Source: WSZJ01 sp964590435
Lineage (GTDB): Bacteria > Planctomycetota > MHYJ01 > WSZJ01
Direction: 5' to 3'
Assembly (NCBI GenBank): GCA_964590435.1
Contig: CAZPWT010000033.1
Span: forward strand, 7,730 to 71,729
Length of the DNA stretch: 64,000 nt
Positions 18,150-26,490 of the stretch are shown in pieces. The position numbers and the translations under genes are program-made. How positions within the stretch are numbered: the first letter of the stretch is position 1; each line of letters begins with the position of its first letter. Below the pieces are notes generated by a model that ran no database searches, was not told the DNA's origin, and saw only the letters and a program-made list of their open reading frames with translations.

Positions 18150-18739
18150 CGATGAAGCGGATCTCCTGGGTGCTGCTGGCCGCGCTGGCGGCGGGGTGCG
18201 CGAGCGAACCGGCGCCGAAGTCGAAGAGCGCCGAGGTGGCGTTCGACACGTACCGCAGCGACTGCGCGGCGGCGCGGCAGGCCTGCGAGCGCGCCGCGGA
18301 TTCGAGCGGCATGGAAAAAGGGACGCGCGGGCTCGGGGCGTTCCTCGAGCAGTGGGGCGCGAACCCGAAGCTCAACCCGCCCGCCGACGCGGTCGAGCGC
18401 GGCAAGGCGCTGCGGGAGCGCTTCATCGAGCTCGACGCCACGCTGCGCTCCGCGCGCGCGATCGCCGACGGCACGGGGGAGGACGAGGCGACGGTGGAGG
18501 CGATCGATGCCGCGCAGGGTGCGATCCGCGGGCTCGTCGCGGCCATCCGTGAGCTGTCGACGGAAGTCGAGAAGGACATCATCGAGTTCGCCACACGCGA
18601 CCGGCAGAACGAACTCGCCCAGCGCCTGCTCGCGTCGGCGCAGGACATCAAGGAAACCACGCTTCCCACCTGCGAAAACGCAGCCCGGGCGCTGTCGAGC
18701 GCGCGGGATGCGCTGAAGCGGGCGCGGGCGGCGGAGTAG
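18146..18739 (+). CDS. Helical lipoprotein of unknown function
   Basis: About 197 residues. The first ATG (18146) overlaps the upstream stop as ATGA; a second ATG at 18152 gives the neater MKRISWVLLAALAAGCASE. The lipobox AAGCAS is clear. The mature part is helical and charged, with possible coiled coil (AAIRELSTEVEKDIIEFATR). It resembles no family I can name. The position in a tight run of exported proteins suggests a shared envelope role. Confidence 0.75.
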   Translation: MTMKRISWVLLAALAAGCASEPAPKSKSAEVAFDTYRSDCAAARQACERAADSSGMEKGTRGLGAFLEQWGANPKLNPPADAVERGKALRERFIELDATLRSARAIADGTGEDEATVEAIDAAQGAIRGLVAAIRELSTEVEKDIIEFATRDRQNELAQRLLASAQDIKETTLPTCENAARALSSARDALKRARAAE

Positions 18740-18747
18740 GAGGGGGC

Positions 18748-19185
18748 ATGGCGAACGCGGCGGTGAAAGCGCTCCTGGCGCAGATCGGGGAGTTGCGCGA
18801 GGGGATCGAGGGGTTGAAGGCGGACGTGAAGGCGATCGACGCGAAGAGCGGGATGATGCGGACGTTCGAGGCGGGGGAGGCGGCGGCGCTGAAGGGGAAG
18901 CTGGCGCGGGCGGAGGGGTGCCTCGCGGCAGCTCGCGACGCGAAGAAGGCGGACGAGGCGGCGTGGCAGGCCGAGCGGGCCGCGCGGATGCTGAACGACG
19001 TGGCCGTGACGCTCGCGCTGGAGGCCGCGGAATTCCGCCGCGAAATGATCGCGTTCCGGGCGCGGCGGCGGGAGGAGGCGGACCTCGCGCGCTACGAGCG
19101 CTCGGTCGAGCGCGCGCACCAGACGTTCCTGACGCTCGCGAACCTGCTCGGCTCGATCGTGGCGGCGATCCCGAAGATCGGATGA
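18748..19185 (+). CDS. Helical coiled-coil protein of unknown function
   Basis: A 145-residue all-helical protein without signal peptide or membrane helix. Residues 1-60 form heptads (LLAQIGELREGIEGLKADVK), residues 75-125 another charged helix, and the C-terminus is hydrophobic (TFLTLANLLGSIVAAIPKIG), which could insert in a membrane or pack as a bundle. Its TGA stop overlaps the next ATG. Confidence 0.7.
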   Translation: MANAAVKALLAQIGELREGIEGLKADVKAIDAKSGMMRTFEAGEAAALKGKLARAEGCLAAARDAKKADEAAWQAERAARMLNDVAVTLALEAAEFRREMIAFRARRREEADLARYERSVERAHQTFLTLANLLGSIVAAIPKIG

Positions 19186-19586
19186 AGCGCCTCGTGCTGC
19201 TTGCCGTCGTGCTCGCCGGCTGCGCGGCCGATCCCGCGCCGGGGCCGGCCGCCCCCGCGGCGGATCGCATCGCGGAATTCACGCCGCTTCGGCTCGGGCA
19301 GCCGTGGCTGGGCGGGGCGCTGGAAGTGACCCGGCTGCGGCAGGACCGCGCCGGCGGCGCGCTGCGGCTCGCCGTCGGGATCACGAACCGCTCCGGCGGC
19401 GCGCTCCAGCTCCGGTGGCGCTTCCGATACGTCGACGCGGACGGATGGGAAGTCCGGTCGCGCGACAGCGCGAACTGGCGCGAGGCGACGATCGCGGCGG
19501 GGGAGGAGTGGCGGTGGGAGGGTGAAGCCGAGGCCCCGGGCGCGGAAGTCGTCGGGATGGATTGGCGGCACGACCGGGCGGACTAG
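19182..19586 (+). CDS. YcfL-like lipoprotein (DUF1425)
   Basis: A 134-residue lipoprotein: lipobox VVLAGCAAD, then a single beta-sandwich domain with the DUF1425 pattern, a hydrophobic strand (LRLAVGITNRSGG), WRFRYVDADGWEV, then an acidic Trp-rich end (GEEWRWEGEAEAPG). In Enterobacteria ycfL lies beside the LpoB activator of peptidoglycan synthase; a link here is only suggestive. The start overlaps the preceding stop. Its TAG stop shares the palindrome CTAG with the TAG of the convergent kinase gene. Confidence 0.8.
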   Translation: MKRLVLLAVVLAGCAADPAPGPAAPAADRIAEFTPLRLGQPWLGGALEVTRLRQDRAGGALRLAVGITNRSGGALQLRWRFRYVDADGWEVRSRDSANWREATIAAGEEWRWEGEAEAPGAEVVGMDWRHDRAD

Positions 19587-21049
19587 CTTCCTTCTTCGCC
19601 CTTCGCCGGCGCTTCGATCGCCTTCAGCGCCTTTTCCGCAAGCCCGGCCGCGAGGGCGTTGACGTCGCGGCGCGTGCCGGAGGCGGTGAATTCCTCGCGG
19701 CGGGTCTTGCCGTCGCGGAGGCGGAGGAGGACGAGGCGCACCTGGGCGCGGTCGCCGTTGACGCGGACGTCGCCGCAGAGGACGGCGTCGGCGCCGTGCG
19801 TGCGCGCTGCGGCCTCGGCCGCGGCCTCGATGTCGGACGCCTCGGCGATTTCGCCGCACGACCGCGAGGGCGGGAGGACGACGACGCGGCCGCACTCCTT
19901 GATGTCGCGGCGCAGCAGGTCGGGCACGGCGGTGCGGAGCCAGTCGCCCTCGGGGCCGGCGAGCTCCGCGATGAGCAGGATCGGGCGCGCCGTCCAGGGA
20001 ACCCCCGGCGCCGGGCGGCGATCCGGGGTGGCGTCGGAGGGAACCGCGGGCGTCGGGGCCTTGCCCGCGACGCCGTGGACGGAAGAAGGCTTTTCGAGAG
20101 ACGGCTCCGCCGGCTTCCAGTCGCGGATCCGGCTCGCCGCGACCGCGCCGCCCGCCAGCAGCAGGATCGCCGCCGCCGCCACCGCGGGCCACTTCAGCGA
20201 CGCCACGCGCAGGGCCGCATCCATCGCGCGGATTGCTTCCCTCGCCGTCGCGGGCCGTTCCGCCGCGTCGCGCGACATGAGGCGCTTCACGAGCGCCGCC
20301 ACCGGAAGCGGCACGGTCGGCTCGAGGTCGCGGATGGCGATCGGTTCTTCTTCCGCGATCCTGCGGCGGAGTTCCGCGGCGTTTTCGGCGACGAAGGGGA
20401 TGCGGCCGGTGAGGGCGTGGTAGAGGGTGACGCCGAGGGACCAGAGATCGGCGCGCCCGTCGACGGCGCCGGTGCCGTGCTGCTCCGGGCTGGCGTATTC
20501 GGGCGTCCCCGCGAACTGGTGGGAGTCCATGACCTCGCCGGCGATCGGCTTGGCGACGCCGAAGTCCATGACGGTGACGTGCCCGTCCGGGCCGACCATG
20601 ATGTTCGCAGGCTTGATGTCGCGGTGGGCGAGCCCGGCGTTGTGCGCCGCTTCGAGCGCGCGCGCGACCTGCCGGCCGATGTCGAGCGCGCGGCGCCAGC
20701 CGATCCGCCCCTCGTGCTTGAGCAGCTTCTCCAGCGTCCGCCCGTTCACATACTGCATCGCCATGTACATCACCCCCGCCGTCTCCCCGGCGCGGTAAGT
20801 CTCGACGATGTTCGCGTGGTGGACGCGCGCAGCGGCCTGGGCCTCGTGGAGGAAGCGCTCGCGGGTGGCCGAATCGCGGACGGCCTGGGACCGGATGAGC
20901 TTGACGGCGACCGGGCGGTTCAGCGCGAGGTCGCGGGCGCGAAACACGGCGGCCATGCCACCCCGGCCCAGCGGCGTCTCGATGAGGAATCCATCGAGGG
21001 TTTTGCCGGGGAAGCGCTCCAGCGGCGTTGTTTCGGTGACGGGTTCCAC
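19583..21049 (-). CDS. Membrane Ser/Thr protein kinase with extracytoplasmic sensor-like domain
   Basis: A 488-residue PknB-type kinase. The kinase domain (about 20-275) has the glycine loop GRGGMAAVF, Lys50 in VAVK, HRDIKPAN (catalytic Asp144), DFG (162-164) and PEYASPEQ, so it should be active. One membrane helix follows (about 285-310), then a C-terminal domain of about 160 residues resembling a TolB/LpoB N-terminal-like alpha/beta fold (ILLIAELAGPEGDWLRTAVP, ADAVLCGDVRVNGD). PASTA repeats are absent. The start codon is a GTG. Its 3' end is shared with the YcfL-like gene, whose family is linked to LpoB; a functional link is inference. Confidence 0.92.
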   Translation of the reverse strand: MEPVTETTPLERFPGKTLDGFLIETPLGRGGMAAVFRARDLALNRPVAVKLIRSQAVRDSATRERFLHEAQAAARVHHANIVETYRAGETAGVMYMAMQYVNGRTLEKLLKHEGRIGWRRALDIGRQVARALEAAHNAGLAHRDIKPANIMVGPDGHVTVMDFGVAKPIAGEVMDSHQFAGTPEYASPEQHGTGAVDGRADLWSLGVTLYHALTGRIPFVAENAAELRRRIAEEEPIAIRDLEPTVPLPVAALVKRLMSRDAAERPATAREAIRAMDAALRVASLKWPAVAAAAILLLAGGAVAASRIRDWKPAEPSLEKPSSVHGVAGKAPTPAVPSDATPDRRPAPGVPWTARPILLIAELAGPEGDWLRTAVPDLLRRDIKECGRVVVLPPSRSCGEIAEASDIEAAAEAAARTHGADAVLCGDVRVNGDRAQVRLVLLRLRDGKTRREEFTASGTRRDVNALAAGLAEKALKAIEAPAKGEEGS

Positions 21050-21279
21050 GTTGAGGGGTGTCGTGTGTTCCTGGGTGTTAGACGTTGGAGGACGGCCGGG
21101 CGCTCGAAGGAAATGATAAAAAACTCATCGGCGGAATTGCCTGCAATTCGCACGCCGGGAGATGGATATTTGATCAATCACATAAGGCGTTGTGAATAAA
21201 GGACTTGTGAAGTCACCAAGCTCCCGATTCCGGGGCGAAAATGTATGGTTTCAGGGCATCCTGTACCAATATGAACCAC

Positions 21280-22650
21280 CTACGACACCGTCAGCCTCAC
21301 GCTCACGTCAAAAGCCCACGCCACATCCAGCGATACCTCCACGACATAGCCCACACCGCAATGCCTTCCGTTCCACGGGCAGAACGACTCCGGCAGCTTG
21401 ATCTCGAACGGCACCTCGTCCCCACCGACGCTCTTCCCCGGGAACCGGATCGCGCTCTCGATCACTTCCGCCTTGCGTGCGTGGCCCTTGGCAACCGCCC
21501 ATTCCATCCGGATCACCTTCACGTTGACCCACCGGACCGTTTTGCCGGCAGGATTCCCGACGCGGAATCCGCCTGAAATCGTCGCGCCAGGCCCGATCGG
21601 TCCGCCGTTCGTCCACGCCCTCACGAACACGCTTCCCTCCGTCCGCCCTTCCTGCGGCGTGGTCTTCGCCGTGGCCTGCGGCACGACCCGGATCGGGTAC
21701 TGCGCCGTCAGGTCGAACGAGCGCGGGATGTCGACGACCGCGTCGAGCGCCCACGTCACCGTCGCGTGGCTTCCCGAGTACCCCGCCGGCGCACCGGCCG
21801 GCACGTCGAACTCGAACGGGTATTCGTAGACCCCCGCCTTCAGCACCGGGTGCGCCTTCGAGCTCATCGCGTCCCCGACCGATTCGAAAAAACCCAGCGG
21901 GTCCGGCGCACCGAAGAACCCGACGCGGTGACGCGCCCACTCGTGGCTCTCGTGGTACGTCCGGCTGTGCTTCCCGCTTCCCACCGTCACCCGCGTCCGC
22001 TCCAGCCCCGTCCAGTACAGCCGCACGCCGCGCACCGCGCGGTCCTTCGGCCAAAGAAGACGCAGCACGCCCCGAAGCGGGTTCCCCGCGAACGCGTACG
22101 GCTGGTCCAGGAACAGGTCGAACGCCCCGCCCGCGGGGATGCGTCCCGTGTGCGGCGGAAGAGGCTGCCTCGCGGGGCGCTTCGCGGCGGGAAGCGCCAT
22201 GGGGATCGCGGCCGGCGGCGCCTCGATGTTTTTTTTGCGGTGCGTCGTCTTCGGCTCGCCCGCCACGTGCGCTTCCGCCTGCGGGATCTGCGCCGCGCCG
22301 GTCCGGATCTTCTCGCCGAGCCGCGCGAATTCGTCCCGCTCCAGCGAGGAGAAACAGACGTGGTCCAGCGGGCCGTCCTTGCCTGCCAGCACCACCCGCC
22401 CGGCGCCGAACGAGCCGCCCTCCACCTCGCACCCCTTGATGTCTTTCAGCGCCACCGCGCGGATCGCCACCGGCCCGCCGAACCCGCGGTCGCCGACCAG
22501 CACCCGCGTCTTCGTCGCCACGACCCACGTCTCGCCGGGATCGCCCGCACGGTTGCGCGACGACGAAACCGCCCACGCTTCCGTCTCGCGCCCCAGCGCT
22601 TCCTCGAACTGCTTCCGGATGTCGATCGGGACCGTCGTCTTGAGGGTCAT
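21280..22650 (-). CDS. Arrestin-fold protein with N-terminal PH-like domain
   Basis: A 456-residue soluble protein. Residues about 1-115 resemble a bacterial PH-like domain (WVVATKTRVLVGDRGFGG, IKGCEVEGG, FSSLERDEF). A Pro-rich linker follows, then from about 180 a beta-sandwich pair with arrestin features: FDLFLDQPYAFAGNPLRGVL, VRGVRLYWTGLERTRVT, EYPFEFDVPAGAP, and a C-terminal half of the same type. Arrestin-like proteins in bacteria include Spo0M. No signal peptide is present. ATG 22650 is taken over 22668. The gap to the next downstream gene (21050-21279) holds no ORF and no clear signal. Confidence 0.75.
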   Translation of the reverse strand: MTLKTTVPIDIRKQFEEALGRETEAWAVSSSRNRAGDPGETWVVATKTRVLVGDRGFGGPVAIRAVALKDIKGCEVEGGSFGAGRVVLAGKDGPLDHVCFSSLERDEFARLGEKIRTGAAQIPQAEAHVAGEPKTTHRKKNIEAPPAAIPMALPAAKRPARQPLPPHTGRIPAGGAFDLFLDQPYAFAGNPLRGVLRLLWPKDRAVRGVRLYWTGLERTRVTVGSGKHSRTYHESHEWARHRVGFFGAPDPLGFFESVGDAMSSKAHPVLKAGVYEYPFEFDVPAGAPAGYSGSHATVTWALDAVVDIPRSFDLTAQYPIRVVPQATAKTTPQEGRTEGSVFVRAWTNGGPIGPGATISGGFRVGNPAGKTVRWVNVKVIRMEWAVAKGHARKAEVIESAIRFPGKSVGGDEVPFEIKLPESFCPWNGRHCGVGYVVEVSLDVAWAFDVSVRLTVS

Positions 22651-22728
22651 GGGGGGGAAGTGTGACAAACGGCGGGCGCGCTTTCCACGTTCCTCGCCGC
22701 GGGAAACGGCATCGTTTACAATTCCCCG

Positions 22729-23718
22729 ATGCCCGAATCGCTCACCGACCCTTCAGGACTGCGCGCCGCCATCGAAGAACTGCGGCGCGGGCGGCGGTTT
22801 CTCCTCGTCACGCATGCGCGTCCCGACGGCGACGCGCTGGGAAGCGAACTGGCGCTGGGGCGGCTGCTGGCGTCGCAGGGGAAAGAGGTGGACCTGGTGG
22901 TGGACGGCGGGACGCCGCCGGACCTGGTGTTCCTGCCCGGGTCGTCGCGGGTCGGCGGCAAGCCGGAGCAGGCGCGGCCGCCGTACGACGCGGTCGTGAT
23001 CCTCGACAGCGCCGGGATCGACCGGATCGAGGGGATGCGCGCCGCGGTCCCGGCCGGCGCACGGATCGTGAACATCGACCACCACGCGAGCAACCCGCGG
23101 TTCGGCGCCGTGAATTGGGTCGAGCCCGAGTCGGGCAGCGTCGGCGAAATGGTGTACGCGCTTGCGAAGGAAGCGGGCTGGGCGCTGGACCGCGACAGCG
23201 CGACGTGCCTGTACGTCGCGGTCGTCACGGACACGGGCCGCTTCATGTTCCCCTCGACGCGTCCCTCCACGCACCTGCTGGCCGCGGACCTGCTGCGCCT
23301 CGGCGTGGAGCCCGGCGCGATCAACCGCGAGATCTGGGGCTCGAAGTCGCTCGCGGAGCTGAAGCTGCATGGCGAGGCGATCCGCGCGGTGAAAACCGCC
23401 GAGGGCGGCCGCATCGCGTGGACCAAGCTCACGCAGGAAATGTTCGACGAGTGCGGCGTCGTCCCGACGGAGAGCCAGGACTACGTCTCGATGGTGAAGA
23501 GCATCAAGGGCGTCGAGGTGGCGATGCTGCTGCGGCCGATCGACGCGCACCAGGTGAAGCTGAGCGTGAGGACCGAGCCGAGCTGCGACGCCGCGGTGCT
23601 CTGCGCGCGGTTCGGCGGGGGAGGGCACAAGCGCGCGGCCGGCGCGACGCTGAAGATGTCGCTCGCGGAGGCGGAGAAGGCCGCGGTGTTCGCGGCGACG
23701 GCGGAGCTGAAAAAGTAG
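22729..23718 (+). CDS. nrnA: DHH/DHHA1 phosphoesterase (NrnA-like oligoribonuclease/pAp phosphatase)
   Basis: A 329-residue DHH-family phosphoesterase, expected to degrade nanoRNAs and 3'-phosphoadenosine 5'-phosphate in the cytoplasm, with manganese. Visible motifs are HARPDGD (29-35), Asp93 in ILDSAG, DHHASN (117-122), a conserved Asp in VVTDTGRF and the DHHA1 signature GGGGHKRAAG (about 297-306). The length is typical. TACAAT ends 6 nt before the ATG with no Shine-Dalgarno, suggesting a leaderless start. It is followed 2 bp later by the uracil-DNA glycosylase. Confidence 0.93.
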   Translation: MPESLTDPSGLRAAIEELRRGRRFLLVTHARPDGDALGSELALGRLLASQGKEVDLVVDGGTPPDLVFLPGSSRVGGKPEQARPPYDAVVILDSAGIDRIEGMRAAVPAGARIVNIDHHASNPRFGAVNWVEPESGSVGEMVYALAKEAGWALDRDSATCLYVAVVTDTGRFMFPSTRPSTHLLAADLLRLGVEPGAINREIWGSKSLAELKLHGEAIRAVKTAEGGRIAWTKLTQEMFDECGVVPTESQDYVSMVKSIKGVEVAMLLRPIDAHQVKLSVRTEPSCDAAVLCARFGGGGHKRAAGATLKMSLAEAEKAAVFAATAELKK

Positions 23719-23720
23719 CC

Positions 23721-24407
23721 ATGGACCCGAAGAAACTCCTGCGGGACCAGCTTGCCGACTGGAAGTCGTGGGGGATGGACACGGTCCCGAAGGCGGACGT
23801 GGCGGTCACGCCGGCGGTCGACGAGGCGAAGGCCCCTTCCGCCATGAGCCCGGACCTCGAGGCGCTGCGCGCGCAGGTCGCCCAATGCACCGCATGCACG
23901 CTGAGCACGACGCGCAAGCAGACCGTCTTCTGCTCCGGCAACCCTTCGCCGCTGATGTTCGTCGGCGAAGCGCCCGGCGCGGACGAGGACGAGCAGGGCG
24001 AGGCGTTCGTGGGCGCGGCGGGGAAGACGCTGACCAAGCTGCTCAAGCAGGTCGGGATCTCGCGCGACCAGATCTACATCGCCAACGTCCTCAAATGCCG
24101 CCCGCCCAACAACCGCCCGCCGGAACCCGCCGAGGTCACGGCCTGCGCCCCCTTCCTCCGCCGCCAGATCGAGTTGATCAATCCGAAAGTCATCTGCGCG
24201 CTGGGCAAGCACGCCGCGTTCTCGCTCATGGGCTGGGAAGGCTCGATGAAAGCGCTCCGCGGCAGCTGGCGGCTCATGGACGGCCGCTGGACCACCGCCA
24301 CTTACCACCCTTCCTATCTTCTTCGCAGTCCCGGGGATACGGAAACGGTCCTGACCGACCTCCGCGGCCTCGTCGACAAGCTCGCTTCCCTCGGCGCGCG
24401 TCTGTAA
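23721..24407 (+). CDS. Family 4 uracil-DNA glycosylase with iron-sulfur cluster
   Basis: Removes uracil from DNA in base-excision repair. The 228-residue product has the catalytic motif GEAPGADEDEQG (82-93), the uracil-binding HPSYLL near the C-terminus, and four Cys (56, 59, 126, 142) in the spacing that holds a 4Fe-4S cluster in type 4 enzymes. The N-terminal 40 residues are an extension with no domain. Start ATG 23721 follows the nrnA stop by 2 bp, so the two form an operon. Confidence 0.94.
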   Translation: MDPKKLLRDQLADWKSWGMDTVPKADVAVTPAVDEAKAPSAMSPDLEALRAQVAQCTACTLSTTRKQTVFCSGNPSPLMFVGEAPGADEDEQGEAFVGAAGKTLTKLLKQVGISRDQIYIANVLKCRPPNNRPPEPAEVTACAPFLRRQIELINPKVICALGKHAAFSLMGWEGSMKALRGSWRLMDGRWTTATYHPSYLLRSPGDTETVLTDLRGLVDKLASLGARL

Positions 24408-24583
24408 AAAATCTGCAGGGTTTACATCCCCCCGGCCGTCTCCCTGACAGAGCGCTTGAGAGTCGGGTCGAGCAGGGATGGGTCGAGGCCCTACGATGGA
24501 AGAGGCCACCGCCTGACCCCCGCCAACCCAGGCCGGAGCCGATTCCTGTCCGGCCCGATTCCCAGGCGCTCGCGTCGTTTTCC

Positions 24584-24612
24584 TTGACTCGCATTTTCAA
24601 CGGGCCTACAAC
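24584..24612 (+). promoter_or_regulatory. Strong candidate sigma70 promoter of the pilM-like operon
   Basis: TTGACT (24584-24589), a 17-nt spacer and TACAAC (24607-24612). The leader of about 50 nt contains an inverted repeat CTTAAAG...CTTTAAG (about 24619-24647) that may form an RNA hairpin before the GAGAG ribosome site. The rest of the 262-bp gap upstream (24408-24583) holds no gene. Confidence 0.6.
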
Positions 24613-24669
24613 AGCCCGCTTAAAGTCCCTCGCAGTCCGGCTTTAAGTCCGCCCTTTCGGGAGAGTTCC

Positions 24670-26478
24670 ATGGCCAAGGCCGTCTGGGGCGTAGACGTCA
24701 GCAAGTTCAGCGTCAAGGCCGTCCGGCTGGTGCCGCTGCGCGAAGGCGCGGCGGAAATCACCCACCTCGACGTGATCGAGTACCCCATCGGGCAGGAAGG
24801 CGCCGACGAGGGAACCCAGATCCGCGAGGCCCTCACCCAGCTGATGAAGCGCCAGAAGCTGGGCGGCGAGAAGATCGTCGTCTCGCTTCCCGGGCACACG
24901 ACGTTCAACCGCTTCATCAAGATCCCGCCCACCGAGCCCAAGAAGGTGGCGCAGCTGGTGAAGTTCGAGGCCCAGCAGCACATTCCCTTCCCGATGGACC
25001 AGGTCGTCTGGGGCTACCAGCTGGTGGAGAAGGAGTACGGGCCGGGGGACGAGCTCGAGCTGGTGCTGTTCGCGGTGAAGAAGGACATCATCTACCAGTT
25101 CCTGTCGCACCTGAACGCGGTTAATTTCCCGTGCGACATCCTGCAGTTCTCGCCGGTCGCGCTCTATAACTTCCTGGTCCACGACCAGGACGTCGGCACG
25201 AACTGCTTCGTGCTCGACATCGGCGCGGAGAACAGCGACCTCGTCGTGATCGACGGCGAGAAGTTCTGGATCCGCAACATCCCGATCACGGGCAACACGA
25301 TCACGAAGGCGCTGCAGCAGAAGTTCCAGATCCCGCTGGGCGAGGCGGAGAAGCTGAAGGTCAACGCTTCGAGCAGCCAGCAGGCGCAGAAGATCTTCGG
25401 CGTCGTCCAGCCGGTCCTGCGCGACCTGGTCGGCGAAATCCACCGCTCGATCGGCTACTACAAGTCGCTCTCCAAGACGGTGCGCTTCGAGAAGATGATG
25501 CTCGTCGGAAACGCGAGCAAGACCATCAACCTCCAGCGCTTCCTCAGCCAGAACCTCCAGATCGAGGCGCTGAAGCTCGCGAAGCTGAACAAGTTCAGCG
25601 TGTCGAACAGCGTCCCGGAGGCGCAGTTCCAGGACTACCTGCCGACGCTGGGCGTCTGCTGCGGCCTCGGGCTGCAGGGGATGGGCGTCGCGCGGAACAA
25701 GATCAACCTCCTGCCCGAAGAGGAGATGAAGAAGCGCGAGTTCGCGAAGAAGAAGCCGATCTTCGCGGCCGCGGTGGGCGTGCTGATCGCGACGACCGGC
25801 CTGATGTATTTCAAGGCCGATGCGGACAGCGCGAAGTGGAAGGAGCTGGCGACGAAGGCGGAGGCGGTGACGGGGACGTACAAGAACTTGTCGGGGCAGT
25901 ACAAGAAGAAGGATTCCGAGGCGGCCGCGGCGGCGGTGGAGCCGGTGAAGCTGAAGGTGCTGGCGCTGCGCAGGGACGCGACCACGGCGATCTTTAACGC
26001 TCTTTCCGAGGTTCTCCCGGACAACGAGTCCGAGGCGGTGGTCAAGGCGAACGGCCAGGTCTGGCTGCTGCGCGTGGACGCCGATGAGGCGCTCGAACCG
26101 GCGAACGACCCGACCGCGCCGAAGGGCGTGTCGTCGGAGACGAACAAGCTCACGCTCGAGATCGAGGGCGGCGTGCCGGCCCAGACGTCCTCGAACGACG
26201 CGCTGAACCTCGTGAAGTCCAAGCTCTCGGACCCGCTGGTCGAGCTGCTGAAGACCAAGTACGGGATGACGGTCGAGGGCGAGCCCTCCATCGAAGTCCC
26301 GGACCAGAAGCCCTTCAACAAGCTGATCACGAAGAAGGACGAAGCGGACGCGAAGTTCACGGCGGCCCAGTTTGGCGGCCGGACGTTCCATCGCTTCCGG
26401 CTCAACATCACGATTCTTCCGTCGAAGGCACCTCCCGCGGCTCCGGCCGGCGGCGCAACCCCCGGCAACAACAAGTAG
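24670..26478 (+). CDS. PilM-like ATPase-fold protein fused to a PilN-like membrane domain
   Basis: The first 350 residues are PilM: an actin/FtsA fold with WGVDVSKFSVKAVRLVP at the N-terminus, VSLPGHTTFNRFIKIP, KFEAQQHIPFP and LDIGAENSDLVVIDG. PilM is the cytoplasmic anchor of the type IV pilus alignment complex. After the PilM end (INLLPEEEMKK, the motif that normally opens PilN) come one membrane helix (about 367-385), a coiled-coil/helix and a periplasmic domain of about 200 residues. PilM and PilN functions thus appear fused in 602 residues. It heads an operon with a PilO-like and a third membrane protein. INLLP-type PilN starts bind PilM in separate-gene systems; here the joint is covalent. 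Confidence 0.88.
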   Translation: MAKAVWGVDVSKFSVKAVRLVPLREGAAEITHLDVIEYPIGQEGADEGTQIREALTQLMKRQKLGGEKIVVSLPGHTTFNRFIKIPPTEPKKVAQLVKFEAQQHIPFPMDQVVWGYQLVEKEYGPGDELELVLFAVKKDIIYQFLSHLNAVNFPCDILQFSPVALYNFLVHDQDVGTNCFVLDIGAENSDLVVIDGEKFWIRNIPITGNTITKALQQKFQIPLGEAEKLKVNASSSQQAQKIFGVVQPVLRDLVGEIHRSIGYYKSLSKTVRFEKMMLVGNASKTINLQRFLSQNLQIEALKLAKLNKFSVSNSVPEAQFQDYLPTLGVCCGLGLQGMGVARNKINLLPEEEMKKREFAKKKPIFAAAVGVLIATTGLMYFKADADSAKWKELATKAEAVTGTYKNLSGQYKKKDSEAAAAAVEPVKLKVLALRRDATTAIFNALSEVLPDNESEAVVKANGQVWLLRVDADEALEPANDPTAPKGVSSETNKLTLEIEGGVPAQTSSNDALNLVKSKLSDPLVELLKTKYGMTVEGEPSIEVPDQKPFNKLITKKDEADAKFTAAQFGGRTFHRFRLNITILPSKAPPAAPAGGATPGNNK

Positions 26479-26490
26479 AGAGGCGAAACC

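Noticed and set aside
24619..24647. Inverted repeat in the pilM-like leader considered as a riboswitch or terminator
   Set aside because: The arms are only 7 bp with no T-tract and no recognisable aptamer; it is noted only as a possible hairpin.
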